Positions 6,400 to 7,175 of a stretch of DNA of 7,175 nt are shown piece by piece. The first letter of the stretch is position 1. The number at the start of each line of letters is the position of its first letter. Where the stretch lies: positions 1 through 7,175 of the forward strand of contig CAZFPO010000135.1 of NCBI GenBank assembly GCA_964521105.1, in the 5' to 3' direction. The position numbers and the translations under genes are program-made. This DNA is from JAQUGA01 sp964521105. GTDB taxonomy: Bacteria; Bacteroidota; Bacteroidia; Bacteroidales; WCHB1-69. The notes beneath the pieces are model-generated. The model was not told the origin of the DNA. It saw only the letters and a list, made by a program, of their open reading frames with translations, and did no database searches.

Positions 6400-7175
6400 A
6401 TGGCAAACAAAATCAAAGTACTTTTTATTTCTCAAGAAATAACACCTTACGTAGACGAAACACATATTTCAAAAATAAGCAGAACACTTCCTCAAGGAAT
6501 TCAAGAAAAAGGTCGTGAGGTAAGATGTTTTATGCCTCGTTATGGATGTATCAACGAACGTCGTAATCAATTGCACGAAGTAATTCGTTTATCTGGTATG
6601 AATATTATCATAAATGATACCGATCATCCACTTGTAATTAAGGTTGCTTCAATTCCAACAGCTCGTTTACAGGTTTATTTTATCGATAACGAAGAATATT
6701 TTAAACGTAAATCGATGTTGGTTGATGCAAATCATGTTATGCATGCCGATAACGATGAACGTGCTATATTTTTTGCTCGTGGAGTTATTGAAACCATAAA
6801 GAATCTTGGTTGGGCTCCTGATATTATTCACTGTCATGGCTGGTTTACTAATATGATTCCTTTATATTTGAAAAAAATTTATAAGGATAATCCAATTTTT
6901 TCCGATACAAAAGTTGTTTATTCGGTTTATGATGATGGATTTAATAATTCGTTAAGCGAAAATTTATACGACAAAGTTAAATTTGACGGAATTCCAGCAA
7001 AAGATATCAAACATTATAAAGAAGCAAATTTTGTTTCAACTACAAAATCCGCTCTTGATTTTTCGGATGCTGTTATTATCAATAGTAATATAATTCACCC
7101 CGAAATTCAAACTTATCTGTCTAATGTTAAATGCCCAATACTTGGGTATAACCCCGAAGAAAATTATATAAATTC
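6400..7175 (+). CDS. Glycogen/starch-synthase-like protein (GT5 N-terminal domain), 3' end outside window
   Basis: The frame opens at ATG 6400 and stays open for 258 codons to the window edge. The N-terminus KIKVLFISQEITPYV followed by LPQGIQEKGREVRCFMPRYG (30-49) matches the Rossmann start of GT5 glycogen synthases. Further on come RLQVYFIDNEEYF (89-101) and the conserved DIIHCHGW (141-148), corresponding to the family's DVVHAHDW. At the place of the ADP-glucose-binding KTGGL motif it has ETHISKIS (20-27), so the canonical lysine-glycine loop is missing. I recall Bacteroidales homologs of about 270 residues that look like this and lie beside panC, so this is probably a short, divergent GT5-like protein of uncertain activity and not the main glycogen synthase. 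It has its own promoter and Shine-Dalgarno. A pantothenate gene beyond the right edge would support the assignment. Confidence 0.85.
   Translation, partial: MANKIKVLFISQEITPYVDETHISKISRTLPQGIQEKGREVRCFMPRYGCINERRNQLHEVIRLSGMNIIINDTDHPLVIKVASIPTARLQVYFIDNEEYFKRKSMLVDANHVMHADNDERAIFFARGVIETIKNLGWAPDIIHCHGWFTNMIPLYLKKIYKDNPIFSDTKVVYSVYDDGFNNSLSENLYDKVKFDGIPAKDIKHYKEANFVSTTKSALDFSDAVIINSNIIHPEIQTYLSNVKCPILGYNPEENYIN

Noticed and set aside
1..7175. CRISPR array, tRNA, rRNA or riboswitch
   Set aside because: No regularly spaced repeats, cloverleaf-type sequence or recognisable conserved RNA core was seen on reading; this was not tested by a covariance search.

Overview
The window looks like a chromosomal segment from a Bacteroidetes bacterium, probably Bacteroidales-like. 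It is AT-rich, has TAnnTTTG-type -7 promoter boxes upstream of three genes, and carries a glycogen-synthase-like gene of a form I associate with that phylum. This assignment is an inference from sequence style, not a database match.

Left third (1-1848), an accessory region: the C-terminal part of an IS4/IS1634-type transposase runs in from the left edge. Immediately after it is the 5'-truncated remnant of an HRDC-domain gene, whose stop overlaps the start of a reverse transcriptase. The RT has the IGNLTSQ and YMDD motifs of diversity-generating retroelements (DGRs). Directly downstream, and overlapping the RT's last codons, is an Asn-codon-rich template repeat (TR). Read in frame, it encodes an RGGSW...NCRVANR...GFRLA segment, the C-type-lectin/FGE-sulfatase fold typical of DGR variable proteins. 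The window therefore holds the RT, TR and damaged HRDC parts of a DGR. No variable repeat (VR) or target gene is visible. The target should lie beyond the IS to the left or elsewhere in the genome, so the IS has probably split the cassette.

Middle (1849-2865): a short spacer holds a weak terminator candidate and a tiny gene remnant. A tightly packed minus-strand pair follows, DUF4160 then DUF2442, with its own promoter. Upstream of that pair is an unusual double palindrome (two hairpins that are near-perfect inverted copies of each other, REP/BIME-like), and then a strong intrinsic terminator for the large gene to its right.

Right half (2866-7175): a minus-strand 1077-residue fused iron-sulfur flavoprotein joins in one chain the parts that are separate subunits in HcnABC, opine oxidase or sarcosine-oxidase-like enzymes: a 2Fe-2S domain, an FAD/NAD(P) domain, a two-cluster ferredoxin domain, a BFD-like 2Fe-2S domain and a DAO-type FAD domain. 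It appears monocistronic. A 300-base divergent intergenic region separates it from a plus-strand glycogen/starch-synthase-like gene that runs off the right edge.
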